64,000 nt of DNA from JBCBGF01 sp039820585 (GCA_039820585.1 JBCBPV010000002.1:53385-117384); one strand, 5' to 3'. Positions 54,439-63,459 are shown, counted from the stretch's first letter. Notes: generated by a model not told the origin, from the sequence alone. Numbers and translations are program-made.

Positions 54439-55848
54439 TTAGCCCATGTACCGCATACGCGGTTGGCGCCACTGCGCCGCGGGCTCGATCATCAGATCGT
54501 GCAGCGCCCAGACCAGCGCATCCACGCGGTCCGGGCTGCCTTGCCCCAAATATCCCCGCCGGCTCACCCGGCGCATCTGATCTTCCAGATCCGGCAACGC
54601 CCCCACATGCGCCACCCGCCCCTGCTCGTACAAAGCCGCCACAGGCTCCGCCCGCGCAACCTTCCCGCGCGAGGCACGCACACTGCGATAAGGCACCAGC
54701 GCATCCACCTGCCGAATCACCGTCTCCACCAGATCACCGCCCTGATTGACCTCGGCCACCAACCGGTCCGCCTGGTGCCGATGCACCGCCGCCACAGCCG
54801 CCTCCGCCCATTCCCGCGGCGAGGCCCCGGTTACCGTCGCATCCTCCAGAACCACCGCCCGCCAGTCCCCCGGCGATCCGTTCAACGTCGCCCCGGCCAC
54901 AATGATCCCGCAGTCATCCGATCCGCTATGCCCCGTCACCGGCGGATCCACCGCAACCACAATCCGCTCCGGCCGCCCGGCATCCTGCACCCGACAGGCC
55001 TCCAACATCTCCAAAGTCCAAAGCGCCCCCTCGACTTCGTCGATCAGCACCCCGTCCAACTCTTGCCGCCCCAGCCAGGTATCGCCGTACCGCTCGCGCA
55101 CCTCATCCAGAAACGACGCCGCCAGATGCGCCCGGTTCGCCTCGGTCGCCGCATGGGTCACCACCGTCGACGGGCTTCCCAACACGCGCTTCAACACCGC
55201 CACATTCCGCGGCGTGGTCGTCACGCATTGCCGGGGTGCCTCACCCATCCGCAGCCCGAACTGCAACATGTCCCACGCATCGTCCGGATGCGGCCACTTC
55301 GCCAACTCATCCACCCAGGCCGCGTCAAACTGCGGCCCGCGCAACGCTTCGGGGTCATTGGCCGAAAACACCTGCGCCACCGCCCCATTGGGCCACACCA
55401 GCCGCCGCCGCGTCGCCTGCCACTCGGGCATCCGATCGGGCGGCGAACAGGCCCGGATCCCGCTTGGTCCCTCAACCATCACATCGCGCGCCTGGTCATA
55501 GGTCTCACCGATCAGCGCCACCCGCGACGCCCGGCCAGCCGTCAAAGGCATCGCCCCCTCGACCTGCCCCCGCACCCACTCGGCCCCGGCGCGCGTCTTG
55601 CCCGCGCCCCGGCCGCCCAACACAACCCACGTCCGCCAATCGCCCTCGGGCGCCACCTGATGCGGCATTGCCCAGAACGGGAACAGATAGGGCAGCGCAA
55701 GCAGCGTGTCGCGATCAAGCCCCTCCAGAAACCGTTCCGTCAGGGCCTTCGGTTCTGAGGCAATCCAAGAGGCGCCGAACTTCAGTTTCGGCAACACCAA
55801 GGTCGACCGCGTAGTCGTGGACAATGCCGTGTCGTCTACGAGACTCAT
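54439..55848 (-). CDS. GTA g2, terminase large subunit
   Basis: This 469-residue motor has Walker A 'GGRGAGKTRAGAEW' (from about residue 78), Walker B in 'FDAAWVDELAKW', the coupling 'TTTPRN' and nuclease aspartates in 'VVAVDPPVTGHSGSDDCG' and 'DRVDALVWAL'. The ATG at 55848 follows AAGGCCGAGG. The gene overlaps g1 by 134 bases, unusually long; a GTG at 55797 would still overlap by 83. Confidence 0.95.
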   Translation of the reverse strand: MSLVDDTALSTTTRSTLVLPKLKFGASWIASEPKALTERFLEGLDRDTLLALPYLFPFWAMPHQVAPEGDWRTWVVLGGRGAGKTRAGAEWVRGQVEGAMPLTAGRASRVALIGETYDQARDVMVEGPSGIRACSPPDRMPEWQATRRRLVWPNGAVAQVFSANDPEALRGPQFDAAWVDELAKWPHPDDAWDMLQFGLRMGEAPRQCVTTTPRNVAVLKRVLGSPSTVVTHAATEANRAHLAASFLDEVRERYGDTWLGRQELDGVLIDEVEGALWTLEMLEACRVQDAGRPERIVVAVDPPVTGHSGSDDCGIIVAGATLNGSPGDWRAVVLEDATVTGASPREWAEAAVAAVHRHQADRLVAEVNQGGDLVETVIRQVDALVPYRSVRASRGKVARAEPVAALYEQGRVAHVGALPDLEDQMRRVSRRGYLGQGSPDRVDALVWALHDLMIEPAAQWRQPRMRYMG

Positions 55849-56056
55849 CCTCGGCCTTCCCCCATAGCTCCAACAGCGTCTGCAAAGACGCCTGATAACT
55901 CTTCGCGATCTTGTGAATATCCGCAGGGTCCACTTTGTCCCCGCGCTTGGCCGCCGCCACATAGGCTTCGAACGTCTCAAGCGCATGCCCGAAATGCCGC
56001 TCGGCCGCCTCCAGCCGCGTCAGAATCTGGTCTTCAATCCCGGTGGTAACATCCAT
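55715..56056 (-). CDS. GTA g1, terminase small subunit
   Basis: This 113-residue mostly helical protein ('GIEDQILTRLEAAERHFGHAL', 'PADIHKIAKSYQASLQTLLE') matches RcGTA g1, the small terminase that hands DNA to g2 with little sequence preference. ATG 56056 has GAGG upstream. Its last third is encoded in the overlap with g2. Confidence 0.85.
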   Translation of the reverse strand: MDVTTGIEDQILTRLEAAERHFGHALETFEAYVAAAKRGDKVDPADIHKIAKSYQASLQTLLELWGKAEDESRRRHGIVHDYAVDLGVAETEVRRLLDCLRTEGPDGTVSGGA

Positions 56057-56088
56057 TGGACCCTGCCTCTCATACGTCTCCGACGGAG

Positions 56089-56125
56089 AAACAGAAAACG
56101 GCCGCAGGCATCTCTGCCCCGGCCG
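56089..56125 (-). terminator. Intrinsic-terminator-like hairpin in the GTA leader
   Basis: On the minus strand CGGCCG (56120-56125) pairs with CGGCCG (56099-56104). An inner GGCA/TGCC extension and the tract TTTTCTGTTT follow (56098-56089). It lies between the predicted GTA promoter and the g1 start. It could terminate readthrough from mltG or act as an attenuator that must be overcome for GTA expression. Confidence 0.7.
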
Positions 56126-56152
56126 CTTGCCCACTTCTTCTAGCTTGCCTGG

Positions 56153-56181
56153 TTTCTACTTTAGAGAGTTCGGTAAGTCAA
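56153..56181 (-). promoter_or_regulatory. Predicted GTA promoter
   Basis: Minus-strand TTGACT (56181-56176) and TAGAAA (56158-56153) are separated by exactly 17 bases. This is a good sigma-70-type match, about 95 bases before the g1 ATG. It lies in the 163-base gap after mltG, the expected site for GTA control. Confidence 0.55.
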
Positions 56182-56198
56182 GAACTAAATCCAAGGTT

Positions 56199-56213
56199 GT
56201 GCAACTTTTGCAC
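56199..56213. promoter_or_regulatory. Perfect palindrome upstream of the GTA promoter
   Basis: GTGCAACTTTTGCAC is a six-base inverted repeat with a three-base centre. It is 18 bases upstream of the predicted -35 and seven bases from the mltG stop. The position suits an activator site such as GafA, the GTA activator, but the GafA site is not known to me in enough detail to assign it. Confidence 0.4.
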
Positions 56214-56219
56214 GCATCC

Positions 56220-57371
56220 TCAGTTATCCCGCGCCCGCTCGATCTCGCGCCACTTGGCCACATTGGCGTTATGTTCCTCTAAAGTCTCAGCAAATGCATG
56301 CCCACCCGACCCATCAGCCACAAAGAAAATCAGATTTGTATCCGCCGGATCCAACGCCGCCTCGATACTCGCCAACCCCGGGTTCGCAATCGCCGTCACC
56401 GGCAATCCATCAATCACATAGGTGTTCCAAGGGTTCTCATCGCGCAATTCGCTCTGCCTGATTCCACGCCCCAACACGCCCCGCCCCTCGGTCACACCGT
56501 AAATCACCGTCGGGTCCGTCTGCAGCCGCATCCCCTGGTTCAACCGATTCACGAACACGCTCGCCACCGTCCGCCGCTCTTCTGGAACCGCCGTTTCTTT
56601 CTCAATGATCGACGCCAGGATCAGCGCCTCCTCGGGCGAAGCCAAAGGCAACCCATCCGCCCGGTTCGCCCAGGCCTCGGCCAAACGCAACTCCTGCGCC
56701 TCTGCCATCCGATCCAGAAGATCGGCCTTCGGCGTCCCCTCAACCACTTCATAACTGTCCGGCGCCAAAGACCCCTCCGCCGGAACCTCTTCCACCGACC
56801 CTTCCAGGAAGTCCGCCGTCTTCAACGCCTCAACCACCTGCCAGCTCGTCACGCCTTCAGCGACCGCAACGCGGTACCGCGTATCCGCCTCCTCGCGCAC
56901 CTCCAGATACCCAGGGTCCACAGGCTCCGTCACCGGATCAAACGCCACCTCGGTCACAAACCGCCCCGTCGCCGGATCCAACTCGCGCACTTCCACGCGC
57001 TGCCCGTTCACACCCACCCGAAACACCACCTCGGTCCCACAGGTACTGGCCCCGCCCCGGGTCACGATATCGACGATCTCTTCCATCGACGCCCGCTCAG
57101 GCACCAAAAAGCTTCCGGCCTTCAACTGGTTCGCCTTGTCCGAATAATCCGCCCCCAGCCGCAGGATCGACGCGTTCGTCACCGCCCCTTGTGCATCCAG
57201 ATCCTCCGACACCCGCCGAAAGGTCGATCCCGGCTCAACCCGCACACAAATCGGCGCCTCCAACGGCCCCGCCGTCCGGTACTGGTTCTGCCCCCAGGCC
57301 AGAACCCCGCCCAAAGCGACCAAAAGCAGGATAATCAGCGTCAGCGCGTTCGAGGCGATGTTCTTCCACAT
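56220..57371 (-). CDS. mltG: endolytic murein transglycosylase MltG
   Basis: This 383-residue inner-membrane enzyme has one N-terminal transmembrane segment (about 8-28), a LysM-like region, and the YceG catalytic domain with the glutamate in 'LASIIEKETAVPEERR' and 'QTDPTVIYG'. It cuts nascent glycan strands. It overlaps the fabF stop by four bases. Confidence 0.95.
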   Translation of the reverse strand: MWKNIASNALTLIILLLVALGGVLAWGQNQYRTAGPLEAPICVRVEPGSTFRRVSEDLDAQGAVTNASILRLGADYSDKANQLKAGSFLVPERASMEEIVDIVTRGGASTCGTEVVFRVGVNGQRVEVRELDPATGRFVTEVAFDPVTEPVDPGYLEVREEADTRYRVAVAEGVTSWQVVEALKTADFLEGSVEEVPAEGSLAPDSYEVVEGTPKADLLDRMAEAQELRLAEAWANRADGLPLASPEEALILASIIEKETAVPEERRTVASVFVNRLNQGMRLQTDPTVIYGVTEGRGVLGRGIRQSELRDENPWNTYVIDGLPVTAIANPGLASIEAALDPADTNLIFFVADGSGGHAFAETLEEHNANVAKWREIERARDN

Positions 57372-58633
57372 CAGGCCGCCACCTTCCCCAGGATGAGCGA
57401 GGCATTGGTCCCGCCAAACCCGAAAGAGTTCGACAGCGCCACGTTAATCTCCCGCTCCCGCTTCGCATTCGGCGCCAGATCCAGCTTCGGCTCCACCGCC
57501 GGGTCATCCAGATTGATCGTCGGCGGCGCCACCTGATCGCGGATCGCGAGGATCGAGAATATCGCCTCCACCGCACCAGCGGCCCCAAGCAAATGCCCGA
57601 CAGAAGACTTCGTAGACGACATCGTCGCCTGCCCCGCCGCATCGCCCATCATCCGCTCCACCGCGCCCAGCTCAATCGTATCCGCCATTGTCGAGGTTCC
57701 ATGCGCATTGATATAGTCCACGGCCCCAGGCTCCAGCCCCGCTGATTTCAACGCCGCTCGCATCGACCGCTCGCCGCCCTCACCATTCTCGGCTGGTGCG
57801 GTGATGTGATAGGCATCACCAGACAGCCCATAACCCAACACCTCGGCATAGATCTTGGCCCCCCGCGCCACCGCGTGCTCATACTCCTCCAGCACGACCA
57901 CACCCGCACCCTCACCCATCACAAACCCATCACGATCGGCGTCATAGGGGCGCGACGCCCGCTCCGGCTCGTTCCCGCGTTTGGTCGACAGGGCCTTGCA
58001 CGCGTTGAACCCGGCAATCCCGATCTCCGATATCGGGCTCTCCGCACCACCGGCCAGCATCACATCGGCATCGCCCAGCATAATCAACCGCGCCGCATCC
58101 CCAATCGCATGCGCACCCGTGGAACAGGCCGTCACCACCGCATGGTTCGGCCCTTTGAACCCGTACCGGATCGACACCTGCCCACTCACCAGATTGATCA
58201 ACGCGCTGGGGATAAAGAATGGCGAGACGCGCCTTGGCCCCCGCTCCTTCAACAACACCGCCGTCTCCGCAATCGATGTCAGCCCGCCGATGCCCGACCC
58301 AATCATCACACCGGTGCGCAGCAATTCCTCTTCATCCTCCGACGTCCAGCCCGCATCACGCACCGCCTGATCCGCCGCTGCCATGCCATAAAGGATAAAG
58401 TCATCGACCTTACGCTGTTCCTTGGGCGCCATCCAATCATCGGGGTTGAACGTCCCGTCCGAGCCGTCCCCGCGCGGGATCTCGCACGCATAGGTCGTCG
58501 CCAGATGCCCCGCATCGAACCGCGAAATGGTGCCAGCGCCCGATTGCCCCGCCAACAGCCGCGCCCAGGTTTCCTCAACCCCGCAAGCTAAGGGAGAGAC
58601 CATACCCAACCCGGTCACAACCACTCGACGCAT
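57371..58633 (-). CDS. fabF: 3-oxoacyl-[acyl-carrier-protein] synthase II
   Basis: This 420-residue condensing enzyme has the nucleophile Cys in 'VVTACSTGAHAIGDA' and catalytic histidines in 'INAHGTSTMADT' and 'SSVGHLLGAAGAVE'. It elongates acyl-ACP in fatty-acid synthesis. Unusually, two unrelated-looking genes separate it from acpP upstream. Confidence 0.97.
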   Translation of the reverse strand: MRRVVVTGLGMVSPLACGVEETWARLLAGQSGAGTISRFDAGHLATTYACEIPRGDGSDGTFNPDDWMAPKEQRKVDDFILYGMAAADQAVRDAGWTSEDEEELLRTGVMIGSGIGGLTSIAETAVLLKERGPRRVSPFFIPSALINLVSGQVSIRYGFKGPNHAVVTACSTGAHAIGDAARLIMLGDADVMLAGGAESPISEIGIAGFNACKALSTKRGNEPERASRPYDADRDGFVMGEGAGVVVLEEYEHAVARGAKIYAEVLGYGLSGDAYHITAPAENGEGGERSMRAALKSAGLEPGAVDYINAHGTSTMADTIELGAVERMMGDAAGQATMSSTKSSVGHLLGAAGAVEAIFSILAIRDQVAPPTINLDDPAVEPKLDLAPNAKREREINVALSNSFGFGGTNASLILGKVAA

Positions 58634-58705
58634 CGCCCCACCTCATGCTTTCGCGAATTTGCCGTTCTGATACACGGCTTTGGCAAAGGGGGGCAAGGCT
58701 GCCCG

Positions 58706-59647
58706 CTACGCGTCAGCGACCCGCTGCCGCGCGATCATGCCAGCCACCGCCGCCACCAGTTGCGCCGCCGTCATCGCTCCGATGTCGTCCACATCCCGCG
58801 CGGGCATGAACTCCACCAGATCAAAGGCCACGATCTCCGCCCGCGCCGCCACGCCCTCAATCAGATCAAGCGCCTGCGCATAACTCAGCCCACCCGCCGT
58901 CCGGCCAATCACTGCCGGCATCGCGGCGGGGTCCAGCGCATCGCAATCAAACGCAATCGCAACACGCGCACCCTTCGGCACCGCCTCAATCGCCCGCTGC
59001 ACCCCATCGCGCGCAATCTCACGCCCGAACACAAACTCTGCGCCCCAGTCCAGCGCATCGCTGTATTCCTGCGCCCCGGCAGAACCCATGCCGCGCACGC
59101 CCACCTGCACGATCCGCTCCACATGATCCATCTCGCTCGCCCGGCGCATGGTCGATGACAGGCCCCAGCGCTCGCCATCCACGCTGTCGCGCCAGTCAAT
59201 ATGCGCGTCCACTTGCAACACGGTGACCGGCCCGTCCCCGGCCAAAGCCTCCAACATCGGGATCGGCACGGAATCGTCCCCGCCCAGGACAATCGGCACC
59301 GCCCCGGCCTGGCGCACCCCGGCCACCGCCGCGCGAATGGCCGCACGGTTCCCCGGTGCATCCGCAGGGTCCACCGCCACATCCCCCAGGTCCACGGCCG
59401 TGACCCCAGCGGGCAAAACCGGCCCCCCAAGGTCAAAGTTCATCCGGTCCGTACCTTCTGAAAACGTCAGCGCCCCCGCCCGGATCGCCGCCGGCCCGCC
59501 TGCGCAATAGGGCCCGACAGAGGCGTAAGGCGTCGCCGTATCCGCCCCCAAAACAGCAATATCCGCGCCCTCGGCACTCTCCCCGCGGGCCCACCCGAGA
59601 AACCCCTCGGCCTCCCCCGCCCCGAACATCTGCGCCAGATCAACCAT
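58706..59647 (-). CDS. ureohydrolase (agmatinase/arginase) family protein with altered metal ligand
   Basis: This 313-residue protein has the ureohydrolase metal motifs 'VDAHIDW' (Asp147, His149, Asp151) and 'AFDCDALDP' (Asp234, Asp236). The first motif, normally GGDHS, reads 'GGDDSV', placing Asp125 where a metal-binding His is usual. It may bind the metal pair differently or act on another guanidino compound. It lies between fabF and a HisA-like gene. Confidence 0.85.
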   Translation of the reverse strand: MVDLAQMFGAGEAEGFLGWARGESAEGADIAVLGADTATPYASVGPYCAGGPAAIRAGALTFSEGTDRMNFDLGGPVLPAGVTAVDLGDVAVDPADAPGNRAAIRAAVAGVRQAGAVPIVLGGDDSVPIPMLEALAGDGPVTVLQVDAHIDWRDSVDGERWGLSSTMRRASEMDHVERIVQVGVRGMGSAGAQEYSDALDWGAEFVFGREIARDGVQRAIEAVPKGARVAIAFDCDALDPAAMPAVIGRTAGGLSYAQALDLIEGVAARAEIVAFDLVEFMPARDVDDIGAMTAAQLVAAVAGMIARQRVADA

Positions 59648-59667
59648 CGCGCCTCTCCCGGCGACCG

Positions 59668-60411
59668 CTACAGGAATTCCGCCGTCGGCTGCACCTTCTC
59701 AGCGGCGACATCCAACGCCTCACTAAGATCCACCTCGCGCTGAAACAGCGCCCGCCCCACCAGCGCGCCCTCGATGTTGGGCACATATTTCAACCGAGCG
59801 ATATCATCCACAGTATGAACCAACCCCGACGCAATCACCGGCGCCGTCGCGTGGTCTGCCAGGCCAGAGATCACGCCCAGCGACGCCTCTGTCGCATCCA
59901 CATCATTGTCGATATCGGTGATCTTCACAGCGGCCAAAGGCGTCTCGGCATAGCTGTCGATCAAGGTGATCGGATCAATCGCACAGGCCTCGGTCCAGCC
60001 ATCCACCATCACCTTGCCCTGCCAGACATCCACCGACAAAACGATCTGATCGGGATAGTATTTCGCCATCTCGCGCACCCAACCCGGGAATCGCGTCGCA
60101 ACCGTACCCATCATGATCCGCGCAGCCCCGGCATCGACGTACTCGTCAATCCGCTCCTGCGTGCGAAACCCACCGGACAACTGCACCGATACCCCCGGCG
60201 TGCGCATGATCTGAAAGATCAGATCACGGTTCCGGGCGTCGCCATACATCCCATCGAAATCGGTGACATGCATCCACGTCGCTCCGGCCTCGGCGAACTC
60301 GGCCGCCTTCTCAACCGGATCCACATGCCAGATCTGCGGCTCATCCATCCGCCCCCGGCGCAGGCTCACGCAGCGGCCGTCTTTCAATTCAATCGTCGGG
60401 TAAAGGATCAT
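59668..60411 (-). CDS. HisA-family TIM-barrel protein, probable paralogue
   Basis: This 247-residue protein has the HisA fold: 'LKDGRCVSLRRGRMDEPQIW', 'LSGGFRTQERIDEYVDAGAA' and 'VSGGVH'-like 'IASGLVHTVDDIARL'. In HisA a catalytic Asp is in 'PAIDL'; here the position is Glu8 ('PTIEL'). The second catalytic aspartate region is 'LSVDVWQGKVMVDGW'. It is probably a paralogue with a changed reaction, not the histidine-pathway isomerase, since no his genes are near. ATG 60411 fits the family start. Confidence 0.8.
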   Translation of the reverse strand: MILYPTIELKDGRCVSLRRGRMDEPQIWHVDPVEKAAEFAEAGATWMHVTDFDGMYGDARNRDLIFQIMRTPGVSVQLSGGFRTQERIDEYVDAGAARIMMGTVATRFPGWVREMAKYYPDQIVLSVDVWQGKVMVDGWTEACAIDPITLIDSYAETPLAAVKITDIDNDVDATEASLGVISGLADHATAPVIASGLVHTVDDIARLKYVPNIEGALVGRALFQREVDLSEALDVAAEKVQPTAEFL

Positions 60412-60522
60412 CGCACTGTTCCATATCAGACTTCGCACCAGATCTCTCACAGACCCTATAACCGATCCGCCCGCCCGCGCCCAGCATCCACGACCGATCC
60501 CCCCACACCCACGACATCGCGC

Positions 60523-60551
60523 AAAAAGAAACGGCGCCCAAACGGACGCCG
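60523..60551 (-). terminator. Intrinsic terminator after acpP
   Basis: On the minus strand CGGCGTCC pairs with GGGCGCCG (one G-T pair, loop GTTT, arms 60544-60551 and 60532-60539). TTTCTTTTT follows. This is a strong terminator 30 bases after the acpP stop, so the HisA-like gene is likely expressed from its own promoter. Confidence 0.85.
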
Positions 60552-60581
60552 CACATCAATCACTAAACCCGGTGGGGTGGC

Positions 60582-60815
60582 TTACGACGCCTCGCCGATG
60601 AACTTCACGGCATCGCCAAACGTCTGGATCGTTTCAGCGGCATCATCGGGGATCTCGATCCCAAATTCCTCTTCGAACGCCATGACAAGCTCGACCGTGT
60701 CCAGACTGTCCGCGCCAAGGTCGTCGATGAACGACGCATTCTCGGAAACCTTGTCTTCCTCAACGCCGAGATGCTCGACGACAATCTTCTTAACGCGATC
60801 TGCGATGTCGCTCAT
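60582..60815 (-). CDS. acpP: acyl carrier protein
   Basis: This 77-residue acidic protein has the phosphopantetheine serine Ser37 in 'LGADSLDTVEL'. It carries growing acyl chains in fatty-acid synthesis. It has its own terminator and a 185-base upstream gap to fabG, consistent with high, separate expression. Confidence 0.98.
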   Translation of the reverse strand: MSDIADRVKKIVVEHLGVEEDKVSENASFIDDLGADSLDTVELVMAFEEEFGIEIPDDAAETIQTFGDAVKFIGEAS

Positions 60816-61000
60816 ATCAATTCCTCACAGTTCTTCAGGGTCTTTGCCCGTGTCGTTTACCGGGCCGTTTCCAGCCCATGATGTTCCGCCGTCAAGTGCC
60901 GGAAAAACAGCCTCTCAGCCCCGCCTGGGGCTAGAATCTGCGCCGCCTATAGCACATGCGCTTTGGAAGGCAAACGCTTTCGCCCGCCACGCGCGCGCCC

Positions 61001-61738
61001 TCAGAACATGGCCATCCCACCGTTCACATGCAAGGTCGCGCCGGTGACGTAACCCGCCTCCGGGCTCGCCAGATATAGCACCGCAGCCCCAATCTCGCCC
61101 GGCTCCCCCATGCGCCCCGCAGGCACCTGCGTCAGGATCGCGCCCTTCTGATCGTCGGTCAGTTTGTCGGTCATCGCGGTGGTGATGAACCCCGGCGCCA
61201 CACAGTTCACCGTGATCCCGCGCGACGCCACTTCATAGGCCAGCGACTTCGACATCCCCACCATCCCGGCCTTCGACGCCGCGTAATTCGCCTGACCGGG
61301 ATTGCCCGTGGCCCCGACAACGGAAGAGATGTTCACAATCCGCCCCCAGCGGGCCTTCATCATCCCCCGCATCGCGCCCTTGCACAGCTTCATCGTGGCC
61401 GTCAGGTTCACGTCCAACACGCTCTGCCATTCATCATCCGACATCCGCATGAACAGGTTGTCCCGCGTGATCCCGGCATTGTTCACCAGGATATCAAGCG
61501 CTCCCATCGCCTCGACCGCCTGTTTCGGCAGCGCCTCCACAGCCTCCATATCGCTCAGGTTGCAAGGCAACACATGCGCCCGCTCACCCAACGCCTCCGC
61601 CAGCGCCTCCAACGGCTCAACCCGCGTGCCCGACAGGCCAACCGTCGCCCCGGCCCCATGCAAAGCCGACGCAATCGCCCCGCCAATCCCGCCAGATGCC
61701 CCGGTGACCAGCGCCGTCTTCCCGCTCAGATCAAACAT
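61001..61738 (-). CDS. fabG: 3-oxoacyl-[acyl-carrier-protein] reductase
   Basis: This 245-residue short-chain dehydrogenase has 'VTGASGGIGGAIA' and the catalytic Ser-Tyr-Lys in 'NISSVVGATGNPGQANYAASK'. ATG 61738 is preferred, six bases after GGGAG; an ATG at 61744 is too close. It reduces 3-oxoacyl-ACP with NADPH. Confidence 0.97.
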   Translation of the reverse strand: MFDLSGKTALVTGASGGIGGAIASALHGAGATVGLSGTRVEPLEALAEALGERAHVLPCNLSDMEAVEALPKQAVEAMGALDILVNNAGITRDNLFMRMSDDEWQSVLDVNLTATMKLCKGAMRGMMKARWGRIVNISSVVGATGNPGQANYAASKAGMVGMSKSLAYEVASRGITVNCVAPGFITTAMTDKLTDDQKGAILTQVPAGRMGEPGEIGAAVLYLASPEAGYVTGATLHVNGGMAMF

Positions 61739-61781
61739 ACCCATCTCCCAAACTTCCGATTTTTCGCAGAAAAATCGCGTC

Positions 61782-62711
61782 TCACCCGGCCACCGCGGCC
61801 GCCACATCCTCAGGCGTACCAACCGCCCGCGTCGCCACATCCTTGGCAATCCGGCGCACCATCCCGGTCAGCGCCTTGCCGGCCCCGATCTCCCACGTTT
61901 CGGTCACGCCCTGCTCCGCCATCCAGGCCACACTCTCGCGCCAGCGCACTGAATGCGTCACCTGCTCAACCAACAGCCCACGGATCTCATCTGGATCGCT
62001 CACATCGCGCGCCAGCACATTGGCCACCAGCGGCACCTTTGGCGCCGTAACCGAAACGTCAGCCAGCGCCACAGCCATCTCTTCCGCCGCAGGTGCCATC
62101 AACGGCGAATGAAACGGCGCTGACACCGGCAGCATCAGCGCCCGCTTCGCCCCGCGCCCCTTCGCCATGTCCACAGCCCGCGCCACAGCGCCCGCGTGCC
62201 CCGATATCACCACCTGCGCCGGGTCGTTGTCGTTGGCCGCCACGCACACCTCGCCCTCGGCCGCATCCGCCGCCAGCGCCGTCACCGCCGCCAGGTCCAG
62301 GCCCAGCACCGCCGCCATCGCCCCGTCACCCACCGGAACCGCCGCCTGCATCGCCAGCCCGCGCTTGCGCAACAGCCGCGCGGTGTCGCCCAGCGCAATC
62401 GCCCCCGCCGCGCACAGCGCCGAATACTCCCCCAGCGAATGCCCGGCCACATAAGCCACACTGTCCAGCCCCACGCCTTCCGCCTCCAACGCCCGCAGCG
62501 CCGCCAAAGAGGTCGCCATCAGCGCAGGTTGGGCATTCTCGGTCAGGGTCAGCGTCTCGATCTCGCCGTCCCAAATCAGCGATGACAGCTTCTCTTCCAA
62601 AGCGTCATCAACCTCATCGAACACAGCCCGCGCCGCTGGATAGGCCTCGGCCAAAGCCTTGCCCATGCCAATGGTCTGCGCCCCCTGTCCGGGAAAAACA
62701 AATGCCCGCAT
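61782..62711 (-). CDS. fabD: malonyl-CoA--acyl carrier protein transacylase
   Basis: This 309-residue acyltransferase has the oxyanion motif 'FPGQGAQTIGMGKA' and the nucleophile Ser in 'GHSLGEYSALCAAG', with the catalytic His in 'SAPFHSPLM'. It loads malonyl onto ACP and starts the fab cluster. Confidence 0.97.
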   Translation of the reverse strand: MRAFVFPGQGAQTIGMGKALAEAYPAARAVFDEVDDALEEKLSSLIWDGEIETLTLTENAQPALMATSLAALRALEAEGVGLDSVAYVAGHSLGEYSALCAAGAIALGDTARLLRKRGLAMQAAVPVGDGAMAAVLGLDLAAVTALAADAAEGEVCVAANDNDPAQVVISGHAGAVARAVDMAKGRGAKRALMLPVSAPFHSPLMAPAAEEMAVALADVSVTAPKVPLVANVLARDVSDPDEIRGLLVEQVTHSVRWRESVAWMAEQGVTETWEIGAGKALTGMVRRIAKDVATRAVGTPEDVAAAVAG

Positions 62712-62835
62712 AGGTCCCTCACCCGTTTCTTGATCGTTTCAGCCCGTCTACCGCGCAGCGCCGGACCAAACAAGGCAAAGCGCCGCGCCGGGGTGCCCCA
62801 CGCCGCACCGCCATCATCGCACGTCTGAATAGGGT

Positions 62836-63459
62836 TTAAGAGCCGGTCCGCCGCGACAGGAAGGCCACGTTCCGCGCCATCCGCTCTTCCAGCTTTTCGC
62901 TGACAGGCTTCACATCCGACTTCAGCTGCTGCAGCAAATCCGTCAACTCCACCTCGCCCCCCGCGGCCAACAGCAAGGGCACCGCGCTTTGCCGCAGACG
63001 CACCATCATAAGCGTCGGCTCTGCGCTGGCCTTGGTGCGGCGCAGAAAAAAGCTTTCGATCTCGCGCATCCCGATCCGCGATTGCAGCCTGCGCGTCCCA
63101 CGACCGTTGCGATTGACCACCCGCAACTCGCGCCGCGTCAGATCCACCTCAAGCTCTTTGCGCAGACCACGACTGGCCATCCAGTACATGCCAACGCCGG
63201 TGGCACCGAACAGGAACGACATCGCCCCTTTCATCACCACCGCATCGCCAATGAACATCGCCGCTGGCAAAAACCACTGCCCATAGGCACACACCACAAA
63301 TATCAGCCCCAAGAACCGCCCCGACGATTCAACGACCGTTTCATGCTCGAACTTGTCCGTCTTCTCACGAACGATGTAGCCCCAGGATGTCTTTTCAGTC
63401 TCAAGAACATCTTCCTGAACTTCGGGAAGACCATCTTGTGTCCGGGCCAGCGACAGCAT
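62836..63459 (-). CDS. membrane protein of unknown function
   Basis: This 207-residue protein has an acidic N-terminus, two transmembrane segments (about 50-70 and 78-95) and a C-terminal soluble domain rich in Arg and Leu ('REIESFFLRRTKASAEPTLM'). The domain has a PH-like feel, which is a guess. I recognise no family. It is divergent from rpsF and upstream of fabD by 124 bases. Confidence 0.65.
   Translation of the reverse strand: MLSLARTQDGLPEVQEDVLETEKTSWGYIVREKTDKFEHETVVESSGRFLGLIFVVCAYGQWFLPAAMFIGDAVVMKGAMSFLFGATGVGMYWMASRGLRKELEVDLTRRELRVVNRNGRGTRRLQSRIGMREIESFFLRRTKASAEPTLMMVRLRQSAVPLLLAAGGEVELTDLLQQLKSDVKPVSEKLEERMARNVAFLSRRTGS

Larger units (their letters stand above)
41442..56056 (-). 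mobile_element. RcGTA-type gene transfer agent structural cluster
   Basis: Seventeen consecutive minus-strand genes, mostly overlapping by 1-8 bases, encode terminase, portal, protease, capsid, connectors, tail tube, chaperones, tape measure and baseplate proteins in the order of the Rhodobacter capsulatus GTA. The cluster lies immediately downstream of fabF-mltG as in that species. It has no integrase, replication or lysis genes, as expected for a GTA, which packages host DNA, and unlike an active prophage. Confidence 0.95.

Noticed and set aside
41442..56056. Active prophage
   Set aside because: No integrase, repressor, replication or lysis genes and no attachment repeats; gene order and context are those of a GTA.
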